64,000 bases of DNA from Epilithonimonas sp. JDS (GTDB lineage Bacteria; Bacteroidota; Bacteroidia; Flavobacteriales; Weeksellaceae). The DNA lies in the NCBI RefSeq assembly GCF_021261315.1, contig NZ_JAJSAX010000001.1, forward strand, positions 1 through 64,000, in the 5' to 3' direction. Position numbers and translations under genes: made by a program. Below the pieces are notes generated by a model. That model was not told the origin of the DNA and did no database searches. It saw only the letters and a program-made list of their open reading frames with translations. Positions 8,349-18,063 of this stretch are shown piece after piece (within the stretch, counting starts at the first letter, position 1; each line of letters opens with the position of its first letter).

Positions 8349-9317
8349 CTACTGCTCTACCCAAGTATGGTTCTCGCCGGCTAATTCTCCAATATATTTC
8401 TCAGCATCCATTGCAGCCATACAGCCGCTGCCAGCAGCTGTGATCGCCTGTCTGTAATGGTGATCCTGAACATCGCCTGCTGCAAAAACGCCAGGAAGAT
8501 TGGTTCTTGCAGATTTGCCTTCGGTGATGATATATTCATTTTCGTCAAGGTCGATTTGTCCTTTGAAGATGCCTGTATTTGGTTTGTGACCAATGGCTAT
8601 GAAAATACCGTGAACATCGATTGTTGAAACTTCGTCTGTTAAATTATTCACGACTTTCGCTCGCTCTACAAGGAAGTTTTCACCTTCGATTCCGATGAGT
8701 TCGTGGTTATATTTAACTTCGATATTTGGTGTGTTCAAAACTCTGTCAACCATTACTTTGGAAGCTCGGAAGTGGTCTTTTCTTACCAACAATGTTACTT
8801 TATTACAGATATTCGCCAGATAAGTTGCTTCCTCAGCCGCTGTATCGCCGGCGCCAACTACCACAACATCTTTTCCTCTGTAGAAAAATCCGTCGCAGGT
8901 TGCACAAGCAGAAACGCCGCCGCCAGCATATTTTTTCTCATCTGCCAATCCAAGATATTTGGCAGCAGCTCCGGTAGAAATGATGACACTTTTAGCAAGA
9001 ATCTCACGCGAACCAGTACTCAATTTATGGATTCCGCCGCGTACTTTGGAAAACTCCACTTTTGAGATCATCTCGTAATGAACTTTGGTTTCGAAACGCT
9101 CTGCCTGTTTTTGCAGGTGCAGCATCATTTCCGGGCCAGTGATTCCGTCCGGATAACCAGGGAAATTCTCAACTTCTGTAGTGGTAGTGAGTTGTCCGCC
9201 TGGTTCCAATCCTGTAAATAATTCGGGTTTCAGACTTGCTCTGGCTGCGTAGATGGCTGCTGTAAAACCAGCTGGCCCAGAACCTACGATGACACAATCT
9301 AAAATATTGTTTTCCAT
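8349..9317 (-). CDS. trxB: Thioredoxin reductase
   Basis: 322 residues, normal for low-molecular-weight TrxR. An FAD-binding GSGPAGFTAAIYAAR is near the N-terminus, the redox-active pair is Cys138/Cys141 in SACATCDGFF, the NADPH-binding GAGDTAAEEATYL starts at 156 and the C-terminal AAGDVQDHHYRQAITAAGSG contacts FAD. The cytoplasmic enzyme uses NADPH to reduce thioredoxin. It is transcribed alone: it faces a terminator downstream and is divergent from nothing on its upstream side. A -7-like box is at 9389-9396. Confidence 0.97.
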   Translation of the reverse strand: MENNILDCVIVGSGPAGFTAAIYAARASLKPELFTGLEPGGQLTTTTEVENFPGYPDGITGPEMMLHLQKQAERFETKVHYEMISKVEFSKVRGGIHKLSTGSREILAKSVIISTGAAAKYLGLADEKKYAGGGVSACATCDGFFYRGKDVVVVGAGDTAAEEATYLANICNKVTLLVRKDHFRASKVMVDRVLNTPNIEVKYNHELIGIEGENFLVERAKVVNNLTDEVSTIDVHGIFIAIGHKPNTGIFKGQIDLDENEYIITEGKSARTNLPGVFAAGDVQDHHYRQAITAAGSGCMAAMDAEKYIGELAGENHTWVEQ

Positions 9318-9388
9318 TTTTATAATTAAATTATTTTATTCTTTTAAGGCTAAATGCTAAGCGATTTCTGTTCCAACTTATACGTTTT

Positions 9389-9396
9389 CAAATATA
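9389..9396 (-). promoter_or_regulatory. -7 element of trxB
   Basis: On the minus strand this reads TATATTTG, a match to TAnnTTTG, about 70 bp before the trxB start. A TTTG lies 24 bp further upstream, a little wider than the usual spacing. Confidence 0.4.
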
Positions 9397-9560
9397 AATC
9401 TTTGTCTGAAAAATCGAGTACAAATTTCGGGAATTAATTATTCAAAACCTATCTAAAGCATCGATTTCAAAGATTGATTAAAAGAGTACATTCTTAGTAA
9501 ACAATATTTGCATTTATCTTTTAACACTTAAGGTCTCTAAGCACAAATCTTCTTAAATGA

Positions 9561-10226
9561 TTATTTTTTTTCAAATTTTTCAATTTCTTTGTTGAAATAA
9601 TACTCCTCAATAAGTTTTTTTGGTTTGATATTCAAATTATAACTCTCGGTTTTATCAACAAATTTTCCTTGATAAACTTTGATTGTGTCAGTACATGCAT
9701 TTTTTTTATAGAGAAGATCAATGTAATGTACTTCGTCCAAAATTTCTTTATCTTCTTCCCAATGAAATGATGATATTTCATAACTGAAAATTGAAGCAAT
9801 TTTTTTTGTTTTAGAATTATATCTCAAAACATCCATAGAATGATAATTCCCCAATGTTCCGCCTCCAGCTGATTGCAAAATAAATTCCTGTTGATTGTCA
9901 TTACAATTAATATCAATGATTTTTAATTCTGAGTCGGGACCAGCTTTGGAAATAGGGATTTCGGCACTTATCTTCTTTTTGGTTTTTCCATCAAAAAAAA
10001 ATATCTGCCCCATTATTCCATAAAAAATATAGTCGGGACTTTTGTCTGAATTGATCATTGCCTTTAAAGGTTTATAGGTTTTCATCAACTCATCAAAAGA
10101 AGATAATGTTTTAGAATTATGCAATTCGGCCTTCCTTTTAGTAATATGAATATAGCCACTGGATTTCTCTGCTTTTTTATTGCACGAAAAAAAACAGATT
10201 AGAATTATAAAAGGTATTTTTTTCAT
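9561..10226 (-). CDS. Lipoprotein of unknown function
   Basis: 221 residues from the ATG at 10224-10226 (MKKIPFIILICFFSC). The start is chosen because it gives a compact lipoprotein signal peptide with Cys15; an in-frame ATG 11 codons upstream would not. The mature part has beta-rich segments (SPDYIFYGIMGQIFFFDGKTKKK, LKIIDINCNDNQQEFILQSAGGG) reminiscent of FG-GAP/beta-propeller style secreted proteins, but I do not recognise a family. The gene is noticeably AT-rich. Role unknown. Confidence 0.72.
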   Translation of the reverse strand: MKKIPFIILICFFSCNKKAEKSSGYIHITKRKAELHNSKTLSSFDELMKTYKPLKAMINSDKSPDYIFYGIMGQIFFFDGKTKKKISAEIPISKAGPDSELKIIDINCNDNQQEFILQSAGGGTLGNYHSMDVLRYNSKTKKIASIFSYEISSFHWEEDKEILDEVHYIDLLYKKNACTDTIKVYQGKFVDKTESYNLNIKPKKLIEEYYFNKEIEKFEKK

Positions 10227-10351
10227 GAAATATCTTCCTAGAGTTTTTTCGTTCATCAATTTCTAAAATCATAAAACTATATTATAAAAAACAAAGCCAA
10301 TTATAATTTGCTTTGTGAAAAATTATATTTATGCTGATAAAAAGCTTTGAA

Positions 10352-11047
10352 TTATTTATGATTAAAAACGAAAGCCAAAATAATCAGGACAATATCAATC
10401 CCGACAATTATCCAAACCAGTTTAAGATCCGGCTCTGTAAAACCTGCGATAAACTGTTTTATTTTAAGGGATAATATACTGTTGAGATTCGTATTCGGAT
10501 CTTTAAAGTTGACATCATCCATTCTTATTTTTTTAAGAACAAATTTGATGATCCGCTTTTGTAATTTCGGCGTTTGATAATCATTGTTGATCGTGTCGAG
10601 TAACTTCACTTTTACGACGCTCCAATCTGTAATATTTCTCAGAAAGTCCGGTTGTTTCTGGAGTATTTTGTCGATATAAACATCAATTTTCGGTTCAATA
10701 AAATCAGCGATTTTGTATTTCCACACATTGTAAACTGCGGAAGCAATTGCGTTTTTATTGGCCAAAACAATGAAAAGAACAGGCGCTAAAATCCCAACCG
10801 TCAATAGCAAAGCCGTCCAAAATTCAACTACAAACAGTAAAAAAAAGCCGGCAACCGCCCCAAGAATTCCGGCGTGTCCGGAGGCAGGAAAACCACCGCC
10901 AGTATTATCACCCAATAATATAATAGCAATTACAAGATCTACAATCATTATAACTGCGCCGATCAACGCCACTTTGATCCAGGCTAATGATGCTTTTCCG
11001 CTGATCTTTGCGAAAATTTTGATGTTACTTAATAATTCTTCTTTCAT
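10352..11047 (-). CDS. Hypothetical membrane protein
   Basis: 231 residues. Helices lie at about 22-46, 62-88, 86-105 and 208-228, with a soluble central part (residues about 110-205) that contains FVLKKIRMDDVNFKDPN. A glycine-rich DNTGGGFPASGHAG loop joins helices 1 and 2. Not recognised. It starts 26 bp after the end of holA on the same strand, so the two are probably co-transcribed. Confidence 0.7.
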   Translation of the reverse strand: MKEELLSNIKIFAKISGKASLAWIKVALIGAVIMIVDLVIAIILLGDNTGGGFPASGHAGILGAVAGFFLLFVVEFWTALLLTVGILAPVLFIVLANKNAIASAVYNVWKYKIADFIEPKIDVYIDKILQKQPDFLRNITDWSVVKVKLLDTINNDYQTPKLQKRIIKFVLKKIRMDDVNFKDPNTNLNSILSLKIKQFIAGFTEPDLKLVWIIVGIDIVLIILAFVFNHK

Positions 11048-11073
11048 CTTTGTATTTTGGGTTTTAATAATTT

Positions 11074-12111
11074 TTAAACTTTCACTTTCAGTTCGTCCAC
11101 TTTTATGATTTTGTAAACCATTTCCTTGTAGATCTCTTCATCTTCCATTTGTCTTACGCCAAGACCTTTGGATTTGAGATCCATCTCACGAAGAATTGAA
11201 ATGACGCGGGTTGCGTGCTTCAAGGGATAAAATCTTGCGGCTTCTGCGTAATTCTTAATGGCAAAAGGCGCAACACCCATCTGCGAAGCAATCGTTTGTG
11301 GTGATTGGCCAGTGAGTGTATGATAAATGATAAGGTCCGAGAAAAATTTGTACAGAAAACCAAAAGACATCACTACAGGATTTGCCTTCTTGTTTTTGCC
11401 CATGTAATAAGCAATACTGAAAGCTTTTGCCTGATCTTTTGTAGCCAGAGCATTCTGAAGTTCGAAGATGTTGAAATCCTTGCTGATTCCAATATGTTCC
11501 TCGATGATTTTTCCGTCCAGAACAGCGCCGTCTTTGAGGACGATTTTCAGTTTGTTGAGTTCGTTGGCAATTCTAGAAAGGTCATTTCCAAGATATTCCG
11601 CTAAAAGGTGACTGATGTTGGGTGCAGATTTGATTCCCATCACCGTCATTTCCCCCTGAATCCAGGTTGGAAGCTGATAATCCTTCATCTTGTCACTTGT
11701 GAAAAGCATTCCGGATTTGTCCAATATTTTTGTAACTTTTTTTCTGGCATCCAGTTTTTTGAGCTTGTGGGCAAATACCAGAATCGTTGAAGGAACGGGA
11801 TTTTCCAGATAGGTTTCAAGCGCTTTGGATTCGTCGTCATTCAGTTTCATATCCTGCGCTTCTTTCACGATAATGAGCTGTTTGTCGCCCATCATCGGAT
11901 ACTGCCTGGCTAAAGATAAAATTTCAAGATAATTGGTGTCGCGACCGTAAGCCACAGTTTGATTGAAAGCTTTCTCATCCTCTTCCAAAACATCCTGCTC
12001 AAAATGCTTAACAGCGAGATCTATATAGAAAGACTCTTCGCCGTGAAGAAAATAAACCGGTAATAGTTCTTTATTTTTAATATTTTTGAGGATAATATCT
12101 ATTTCTTTCAT
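11074..12111 (-). CDS. holA: DNA polymerase III subunit delta
   Basis: 345 residues, typical for HolA, the wrench subunit of the clamp loader. The N-terminus LLPVYFLHGEESFYIDLAVK is the family's Walker-A-like strand-loop (no functional P-loop is needed), followed by LEILSLARQYPMMGDKQLIIVKEAQDM and the central DLSRIANELNKLKI helical domain. The start codon is only 8 bp from the start codon of the divergent gene at 12120, so its promoter must lie within that gene. Confidence 0.92.
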   Translation of the reverse strand: MKEIDIILKNIKNKELLPVYFLHGEESFYIDLAVKHFEQDVLEEDEKAFNQTVAYGRDTNYLEILSLARQYPMMGDKQLIIVKEAQDMKLNDDESKALETYLENPVPSTILVFAHKLKKLDARKKVTKILDKSGMLFTSDKMKDYQLPTWIQGEMTVMGIKSAPNISHLLAEYLGNDLSRIANELNKLKIVLKDGAVLDGKIIEEHIGISKDFNIFELQNALATKDQAKAFSIAYYMGKNKKANPVVMSFGFLYKFFSDLIIYHTLTGQSPQTIASQMGVAPFAIKNYAEAARFYPLKHATRVISILREMDLKSKGLGVRQMEDEEIYKEMVYKIIKVDELKVKV

Positions 12112-12119
12112 CTTATCGT

Positions 12120-12554
12120 ATGCAGGTTCCGAAACTTAATTTTGAAAATGACTTTGATTTGCAAATCAAACAAGACAAAGATACATTTTTTATCTATGAT
12201 CTGGTAAGGAAAATCTGGCTTGTACTGACGCCTGAGGAGTGGGTACGACAGCATTGGCTGCATTATTACAGATTTGTAAAAAAGAAAAATCCGTCATCAT
12301 TAATCCTTGAAAAAAAGCTGGAACTGAACGGAACTACGAAAAGAATCGACCTGCTTGTCACCGAAAAAACAAAGCCTAAAATCTTAATTGAATGTAAAGC
12401 GCCAAGTATCACTTTGAAAGAAATCCATTTTGAACAAATTGCGAGATACAACAGTTTGATCGGTGCGGAACAGATCATCATCAGCAATGGACTGCATCAT
12501 ATTTTTGCGGATTACAAAGATGGGAAGTACCATTTTTTGAATAAGAATGTCTAA
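12120..12554 (+). CDS. HsdR N-terminal-domain protein (stand-alone nuclease-like)
   Basis: 144 residues, a single HSDR_N-type domain. It shows the PD-(D/E)XK-like pattern RIDLLV...KPKILIECKAP, with Asp, Glu and Lys in the expected order, and FEQIARYNSLI after it. Full HsdR proteins carry this nuclease domain in front of a helicase; here it stands alone, as is common in Bacteroidota next to holA. No methylase or specificity gene is nearby, so it is not evidence for a type I system. It ends 2 bp before the convergent SGNH gene. Confidence 0.85.
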   Translation: MQVPKLNFENDFDLQIKQDKDTFFIYDLVRKIWLVLTPEEWVRQHWLHYYRFVKKKNPSSLILEKKLELNGTTKRIDLLVTEKTKPKILIECKAPSITLKEIHFEQIARYNSLIGAEQIIISNGLHHIFADYKDGKYHFLNKNV

Positions 12555-12556
12555 TT

Positions 12557-13516
12557 CTATTTTTTAATTTTACGTTCTATAATTGGGACAATAGAATTGG
12601 TAAATTTCTTAGAACCAGTTTCGTTAAGATGAGAAAAATCCATGAACTCTGTTTTGTCATATTTTTCCAGATCATTAGAATCGATATAATTACCATATTT
12701 CGCAAAATAGATCTTGCTTAGATTCCTAAATTGATTTACAGATATTTTTGACGTATTGCGAAAATAATGTTCATTAATTGGCGAAAGAACCAAAATATAA
12801 TTGATTTTATTTGATTTTATAAATTCCAAAAGTTTTTCAAATGATTCCATCTGAATATTCGAAGGTTTATAATTAGAAATATTAATTTCAGAAGTCTTTT
12901 TAGCAGCATCATATATTACTTTCGAGCCTACAAAACCATTTCCAAGGTATTGATCACCACTTTCAGAAGTAGAATCCTTTACTTTTTCTAGCCTGTATTT
13001 TTCCGCCAATCCAGTATATTTTATAATTAAAGCGTTCAACGCTATGAGACTGGGTGCGGTTGTTAACAAATTAAAATCATAAATACTCTTACTCGAATTG
13101 ATAATAACGTCAGTGGTTTCAAAATTATCATGCATTAGTAACAAATAAGGATTAACATCAATTACCACCAATTTTGGACTTGTGTCTAAAAGATATTTTT
13201 TGGCAATTATGTAAGTCATATTCGGCTTCTGGGCACTTGTTCCCAGGTTGAAGGAATTATAATACTTACTTTGGAAAACTCTGATATTATAATTTCTGTA
13301 GGCTAGACTTGAACCCAATATCATTATATCAACTTGTTTTTCATTTTTTACTTCTTCTAACTTTCTGGCTGTAAAGCTTCCACGCCTGTCTTTTTTTTTA
13401 GGAATATTTGTATTTAGTACTGGACAATCTGTGATGTAAAGTAATATGACAACCAAACAATAAATTATTGCTGATATTAAAAAAAACTTAGAAAAAACAA
13501 TTAGTAATTTTTTCAT
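12557..13516 (-). CDS. Secreted SGNH-hydrolase-like partner of MBOAT
   Basis: 319 residues. One N-terminal membrane helix (FFLISAIIYCLVVILLYIT) anchors an extracytoplasmic domain. IMILGSSLAYRNYNIRVF carries the catalytic-type GSS serine, NLGTSAQKP the second block, and FMDFSHLNETGSKKF the Asp-x-x-His dyad. This architecture matches AlgJ/DltD-like SGNH proteins that work with MBOAT acyltransferases. The MBOAT gene ends 3 bp upstream, so the two form a unit that probably O-acylates an extracellular polymer. Both genes are more AT-rich than the neighbouring bat genes. Confidence 0.8.
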   Translation of the reverse strand: MKKLLIVFSKFFLISAIIYCLVVILLYITDCPVLNTNIPKKKDRRGSFTARKLEEVKNEKQVDIMILGSSLAYRNYNIRVFQSKYYNSFNLGTSAQKPNMTYIIAKKYLLDTSPKLVVIDVNPYLLLMHDNFETTDVIINSSKSIYDFNLLTTAPSLIALNALIIKYTGLAEKYRLEKVKDSTSESGDQYLGNGFVGSKVIYDAAKKTSEINISNYKPSNIQMESFEKLLEFIKSNKINYILVLSPINEHYFRNTSKISVNQFRNLSKIYFAKYGNYIDSNDLEKYDKTEFMDFSHLNETGSKKFTNSIVPIIERKIKK

Positions 13517-13519
13517 ATT

Positions 13520-14959
13520 CTAAAACTGAAAGTAAATAAAATCCTCTTGATTTTTGGGCATTGCAAGTGCTGCTAATAAAAGCAGCAAAATGTAAAAACC
13601 CCATCTGAAATAAATAGGCGAATTTTTTCCTATATTTTCTAGAATATGATGATCTCTTCTACCAAACCATTCTACAACCATCATCAATAAAATCAGAAGA
13701 AGTAAAAACCAAGACATATACTTTGGATAGTTAAAAGAAAATCTGGTAACGATTCCATAGGCAAATGCGTTAACTGAAGGGAGACTTTCATTCCTGAAAA
13801 TTACAGCCAGAAAAGTTGCAGCAGACAAATTCAGCAAGATCATTATTATATGCCCGATAGAAGGAATCATTGCTGTTTTATAATTACGGGTAAATCGGTT
13901 TGTTATAGGTCGTAGTAAAACTGAAATAATTACAAAGATTGCAGCAAAAATACCAACAATAATGTAGGTCCATCGTGCACCGTGCCAAAAGCCACTGATC
14001 AGGAATATCAAAAATACGAAGAAATATTTTCTTGCATCGGAAGCATTTGCTTTCACTGCCGGTTTGTAAATATAATATTTGAACCAAGTGGAAAGAGAAA
14101 TATGCCATCGTCCAACAAATTCTGCCATATCTCTGGAGAAAAATGGTGTGTCAAAATTTTTCATCAATTGAATTCCAAACATCCTTGCCGTTCCTAATGC
14201 CATATCTGAATAGCCTGAAAAGTCAGCATAAACTTGGAATATAAAAAGAAATGCCGCGTAAATCAGTGTCGTACCAGACTGATTACCGGGATCTGCAAAA
14301 ACCTGATTGACTACCATCGCGCAATTATCTGCAATCACTACTTTTTTAAAAAATCCCCATAAAAACTGACGCATTCCATCTACAATTCTTTGATAATTAA
14401 AATGATGACCAACTTTAAGTTGCGGAAGTAAATGCGGTGCTCTTTCTATGGGACCGGCCAGTAGCATTGGAAAAAAACAAACGAAAAGCGAATAGTTTAT
14501 TATATTTTTTTCGACTTTGAATTTTCTGAAATAAATATCCAGAACATAACTTAGACCATGAAATGTATAAAACGAAATCCCTACAGGTAAAATAATTTTT
14601 AAGGTAGAAATATTTGGCTGGAAACCTGCTGAAATAAGAAGATCATTAAAACTATCAATGAAAAAATTCACATATTTGAAATAACCGAGAATTCCGACAT
14701 TGATAATAATACTTATAAACAGCCAAAACTTTCTTTTAACTTGGTTATCAGATTGCGAAATTATAATGCCGGAAAAATAATCCAAAAGTGTAGAAAATCC
14801 TAATAGGAAGCAAAAACGCCAATCCCATTGTGCGTAGAAAAAATAACTGGCAGCTAAAAGCAAAAGATTTCTATACTCCCACTTTCTTATGGGAATTAAC
14901 CAGTAACCAAAAAACACGACAATATAAAAAACTAAGAAATTTAATGAATTAAACAGCAT
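13520..14959 (-). CDS. MBOAT-family O-acyltransferase (AlgI/DltB-like)
   Basis: 479 residues with ten or more membrane helices. Family landmarks are an N-terminal FNSLNFLVFYIVVFFGYW, the PVGISFYTFHGLSYVLDIYFRK block, FSGYSDMALGTARMFGIQLMKNFD, FVGRWHISLSTWFKYY and the active-site His in SGFWHGARWTYI. Such proteins move acyl groups across the inner membrane onto cell-surface glycans. The partner SGNH gene follows after 3 bp. The acyl group and target cannot be read from sequence. It lies directly behind batB. Confidence 0.92.
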   Translation of the reverse strand: MLFNSLNFLVFYIVVFFGYWLIPIRKWEYRNLLLLAASYFFYAQWDWRFCFLLGFSTLLDYFSGIIISQSDNQVKRKFWLFISIIINVGILGYFKYVNFFIDSFNDLLISAGFQPNISTLKIILPVGISFYTFHGLSYVLDIYFRKFKVEKNIINYSLFVCFFPMLLAGPIERAPHLLPQLKVGHHFNYQRIVDGMRQFLWGFFKKVVIADNCAMVVNQVFADPGNQSGTTLIYAAFLFIFQVYADFSGYSDMALGTARMFGIQLMKNFDTPFFSRDMAEFVGRWHISLSTWFKYYIYKPAVKANASDARKYFFVFLIFLISGFWHGARWTYIIVGIFAAIFVIISVLLRPITNRFTRNYKTAMIPSIGHIIMILLNLSAATFLAVIFRNESLPSVNAFAYGIVTRFSFNYPKYMSWFLLLLILLMMVVEWFGRRDHHILENIGKNSPIYFRWGFYILLLLLAALAMPKNQEDFIYFQF

Positions 14960-15069
14960 TTGCCTCTAAAAATTTTCAAAAAGCAAATATAATTTTATAT
15001 TTTTATACTTTTCATAAAAGTAAGAAATTATTGATAATTTATTCAAATTATCATCACTTCTTTTATATC

Positions 15070-16077
15070 CTATAAATTAAAATCCTTCTTCGGATTAAAA
15101 AGATAGATCAGGAAAAAGAAAAGTACTGAAACTGCCAAAAAGTATTGGTAATAATGAACCGCCGACTGCGAACTGATGGTTGTAGAACTGGAGCCTGTGT
15201 TTTTCTGCAATTCGGTTGTGAGATGACTGATGGCTTCGTCCAGATTGTTCCCGTTGAAATAGCTTCCGCCGGTGGATGATGCGATGTTGTTAAGTGCTTT
15301 GGTCTGTAGTTTGGAAACGACGGTTTCGCCATAAATATCAGATTTATAACCCATTAACTGACCGTAATAATATTCGGGAATTGGCGCGCCTTCTTCTGTT
15401 CCTACACCGATTGTTGTAATTCTGATGCCTTGTTTCTTTGCCAGACTGATAGCTTCCTCCTCGTGGCCTTCATTGTCTTCGCCATCACTGATGAGAACAA
15501 CATTTTTTGAACCTTTGTTGATATTTTTGAATTTCTGAGAGGCGACTTCCATTGCTTTAAGAAAGTCGGTTCCCTGATTTTGAACAACGCTGGTTTCGAT
15601 GCCGGAAAGGTACGTTTCCGCCGCCGAATAATCGCTGGACAAAGGCATTACAGAATAAGCATCGCCTGCAAAAACAACGATTCCTACTCTGTCATTGGTC
15701 ATTTTCTGAAGCGAATTGATGATAATATTCTTGGCTTCATCCAACCGGCTTGGCTGGATGTCTTGTACATTCATCGAGTTGGAAACGTCCAGAACGAAAA
15801 TGGTACTGCTGACATTTTGAGTGACGCTGATTTCTTCCTTTCCGCCTAAAAGATCGATGATGGCAAATATTAAAAACAAAAATCCAAAAATGTAAAGGAT
15901 CGGAAAAACTTTAGCAAATCCAGAAGTTTTCTCAAACAAAACATCCTGAAATCTGTCTTCTGCAAATATATTTCTCCTCTTACTCTTCCACCGGATGTAA
16001 TGAATAATGAAGTAACCGATGACAGGCAGCAACAGCAACAATAAAAGATACCAGTAATTTCCTAAATACCAATTCAT
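15070..16077 (-). CDS. batB: Aerotolerance protein BatB (VWA domain)
   Basis: 335 residues. Two N-terminal membrane helices, a von Willebrand factor A domain with MIDAS motif VLDVSNSMNVQD and the later LISDGEDNEGHEEEA, and a C-terminal membrane helix (YYQYFLAVSVLFFFLIYLF). Bat proteins form a membrane-associated complex tied to stress survival in Bacteroides and relatives. It starts 5 bp after batA. The usual downstream TPR gene batC and later genes are absent here; an MBOAT gene follows after 110 bp. Confidence 0.9.
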   Translation of the reverse strand: MNWYLGNYWYLLLLLLLPVIGYFIIHYIRWKSKRRNIFAEDRFQDVLFEKTSGFAKVFPILYIFGFLFLIFAIIDLLGGKEEISVTQNVSSTIFVLDVSNSMNVQDIQPSRLDEAKNIIINSLQKMTNDRVGIVVFAGDAYSVMPLSSDYSAAETYLSGIETSVVQNQGTDFLKAMEVASQKFKNINKGSKNVVLISDGEDNEGHEEEAISLAKKQGIRITTIGVGTEEGAPIPEYYYGQLMGYKSDIYGETVVSKLQTKALNNIASSTGGSYFNGNNLDEAISHLTTELQKNTGSSSTTISSQSAVHYYQYFLAVSVLFFFLIYLFNPKKDFNL

Positions 16078-16081
16078 CAGA

Positions 16082-17071
16082 TTAATTTAAAATTTTAAAA
16101 AATACCCATCGACACAATGCATCCAGCAACAGAAAACCTAACGCAACCCAAAGGAAAATCCTGAAATACTCCTCATAATTGTAAAGTTTGGAAGTTTTCA
16201 CATCCGATTTTTCCAGCTGATTGATCTCATCGTAAATATTCTGCAGACTGGCATTGTCGGTTGCACGGAAGTATTTTCCGCCGGTCAATTGTGAAATATC
16301 CATCAGCGTATTTTCATCGATTTGAGTTTTTGTATCTGTATAAACCAATTCTCCAAAAATATTGGTGGCTGTAGGCATTGGCGCATATCCGTTGCTTCCA
16401 ATTCCAATCGTGTAAACTTTGATGCCGTTGTTCTTTGCTAATTCAGCAGCGATCTGTGGCGGCATTGCATTGATGATTGTATTCACACCGTCAGTCATCA
16501 GAATAATGATTTTGCTTTTTGCTTTGCTGCTTTTCAGGTGATTGACAGCAACCGACAAACCTTCTCCAATGGCGGTTCCGGGTTGTAATTCCAAAGGATT
16601 TAATTGATTGAGTTCATCTACAACCACCTGATGATCTGTTGTCAAAGGAACTTTCGTGTAGGCCTCTCCGGAATATGCCACCAGACCGATTCTGTCATTT
16701 TCTCTTTTGGTAACGAAATCGACAGCAATTTTTTTCAAAGCTTCCAATCTATCTGGATCCAGATCTTTTGCCAACATACTTAGCGAGACATCTACGGAAA
16801 GCATAATGTCGATTCCTTTTGAATCATCACGATCCTGAGAAACCGTGTAAGTCCTCGGTCTTGCCAGTGCGATGATCAAAGCTGTGAGAATAAAATATTT
16901 CGAAACCTTCAAAAATGTCATTACCAAAGAAATATTTCCGCTTGGCCGCATATTTTTCACCGAAGGCACCGCAATTCCACGGCTTTTCTTTTTGCCCGCA
17001 TCCAGAATGATCAATGGAATGAACAAAATAAAAAGCAATAAAAACCAGGGACTGTAAAATTCGAAATTCAC
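16082..17071 (-). CDS. batA: Aerotolerance protein BatA (VWA domain)
   Basis: 329 residues with the same plan as BatB: N-terminal membrane helices, a VWA domain with MIDAS motif LSVDVSLSMLAKD, ILMTDGVNTIINAMPP, and a C-terminal helix (IFLWVALGFLLLDALCRWVFF). It lies between the BatD-like gene (43 bp) and batB (5 bp). Role as for BatB: part of the MoxR-linked membrane complex. Confidence 0.9.
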   Translation of the reverse strand: MNFEFYSPWFLLLFILFIPLIILDAGKKKSRGIAVPSVKNMRPSGNISLVMTFLKVSKYFILTALIIALARPRTYTVSQDRDDSKGIDIMLSVDVSLSMLAKDLDPDRLEALKKIAVDFVTKRENDRIGLVAYSGEAYTKVPLTTDHQVVVDELNQLNPLELQPGTAIGEGLSVAVNHLKSSKAKSKIIILMTDGVNTIINAMPPQIAAELAKNNGIKVYTIGIGSNGYAPMPTATNIFGELVYTDTKTQIDENTLMDISQLTGGKYFRATDNASLQNIYDEINQLEKSDVKTSKLYNYEEYFRIFLWVALGFLLLDALCRWVFFKILN

Positions 17072-17114
17072 GGGTAACTATTAATTGATAAATGATGATT
17101 GATAAACGATTTTC

Positions 17115-18032
17115 CTACTGCATTGTTCTCAGATTTTCCGCTTCCACATCCTTCGTTGAGCGTTTTACAAAATTTCGGATTTCATTGAAGTCATTGGACA
17201 TAATTTCCTGATTTGGGATTGTTTTTGCAAACTTCACGAGATCACCGCGAAGGAAAATATCTTCTACTATTTTTTCATTTTCCTGCGAAATAGAGTTGGT
17301 CGATTTCATATAAGTAATCAAATCATCCGTCAGCAAAACATCCGCCGGAATTTGATATTGTTTTGTAATAAAAGCTCTGGAAATCTCGATCAATTCGACA
17401 TAGAAAGCACGGAAATTTTCATTCTCGATGTAATTTTTCTTTTTCAACTTCTCCAGATCCTTCAAAGTTTGATTGGTTGTAACGGCTGGGCTGCTTTTGC
17501 GCTTTCTACCATATTTTACAATTCCAATGATCAAAACGATGATGGCAATGATCAACAACGCCAGAAGAATATAGAATTTATAAAGCTCCCAATAATCCTT
17601 GGCATCCAAACGAACTTCCTTGTTCTTCATAATGTCATTGATCTGATCGCCTTTTTTGGCTGTGTTGATGACCTCAACTTCGTAAGGAATGGTCTTCAGG
17701 ATTTTGTCTCCAACTTTGACCTCGATTTCCGGAATTGTGAATTTGCCTTCCTGGAAAACCGCAAATTTCACCGACCTTAGATAAATTTCTTTTTGAACGG
17801 CAATACTGTCATTCACCATTTCAAAATGAAAAGGCAACAACTCATTTCTCGCGGCGATCTGCACTTCTTTGCCATTCAGATCCAAGATCTGGATCTTGAA
17901 GATCGCGACTTCTCCCAATGCCAAAGTCGTCTTATCAAGGTTGGATGACAAGGTTTGCGAAAATCCTAAAAATGATGTGAGGATAAAAAAGAAAAAATAT
18001 AATCTGTATGTTTTGAATCTTTGCATTTGCAA
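17115..18032 (-). CDS. BatD-like/DUF4381-type membrane protein of the bat operon
   Basis: 305 residues; the start may instead be the Met two codons downstream. Signal-type segment LYFFFFILTSFLGFSQ, then a beta-sandwich domain (LDKTTLALGEVAIFKIQI...) like the repeats of BatD, one membrane helix at about 152-173 (FYILLALLIIAIIVLIIGIV) and a cytosolic helical tail containing IEISRAFITKQYQIPADVLLTDDLI, like DUF4381. It lies between DUF58 and batA, the usual place for this protein in Flavobacteriia. Confidence 0.8.
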   Translation of the reverse strand: MQMQRFKTYRLYFFFFILTSFLGFSQTLSSNLDKTTLALGEVAIFKIQILDLNGKEVQIAARNELLPFHFEMVNDSIAVQKEIYLRSVKFAVFQEGKFTIPEIEVKVGDKILKTIPYEVEVINTAKKGDQINDIMKNKEVRLDAKDYWELYKFYILLALLIIAIIVLIIGIVKYGRKRKSSPAVTTNQTLKDLEKLKKKNYIENENFRAFYVELIEISRAFITKQYQIPADVLLTDDLITYMKSTNSISQENEKIVEDIFLRGDLVKFAKTIPNQEIMSNDFNEIRNFVKRSTKDVEAENLRTMQ

Positions 18033-18063
18033 TTTCTAACTTCTAATAACTAACTTCTAAAAT

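Noticed and set aside
12120..12554. Type I restriction system
   Set aside because: Only the HsdR N-terminal domain is encoded; there is no helicase, methylase or specificity gene in the window.
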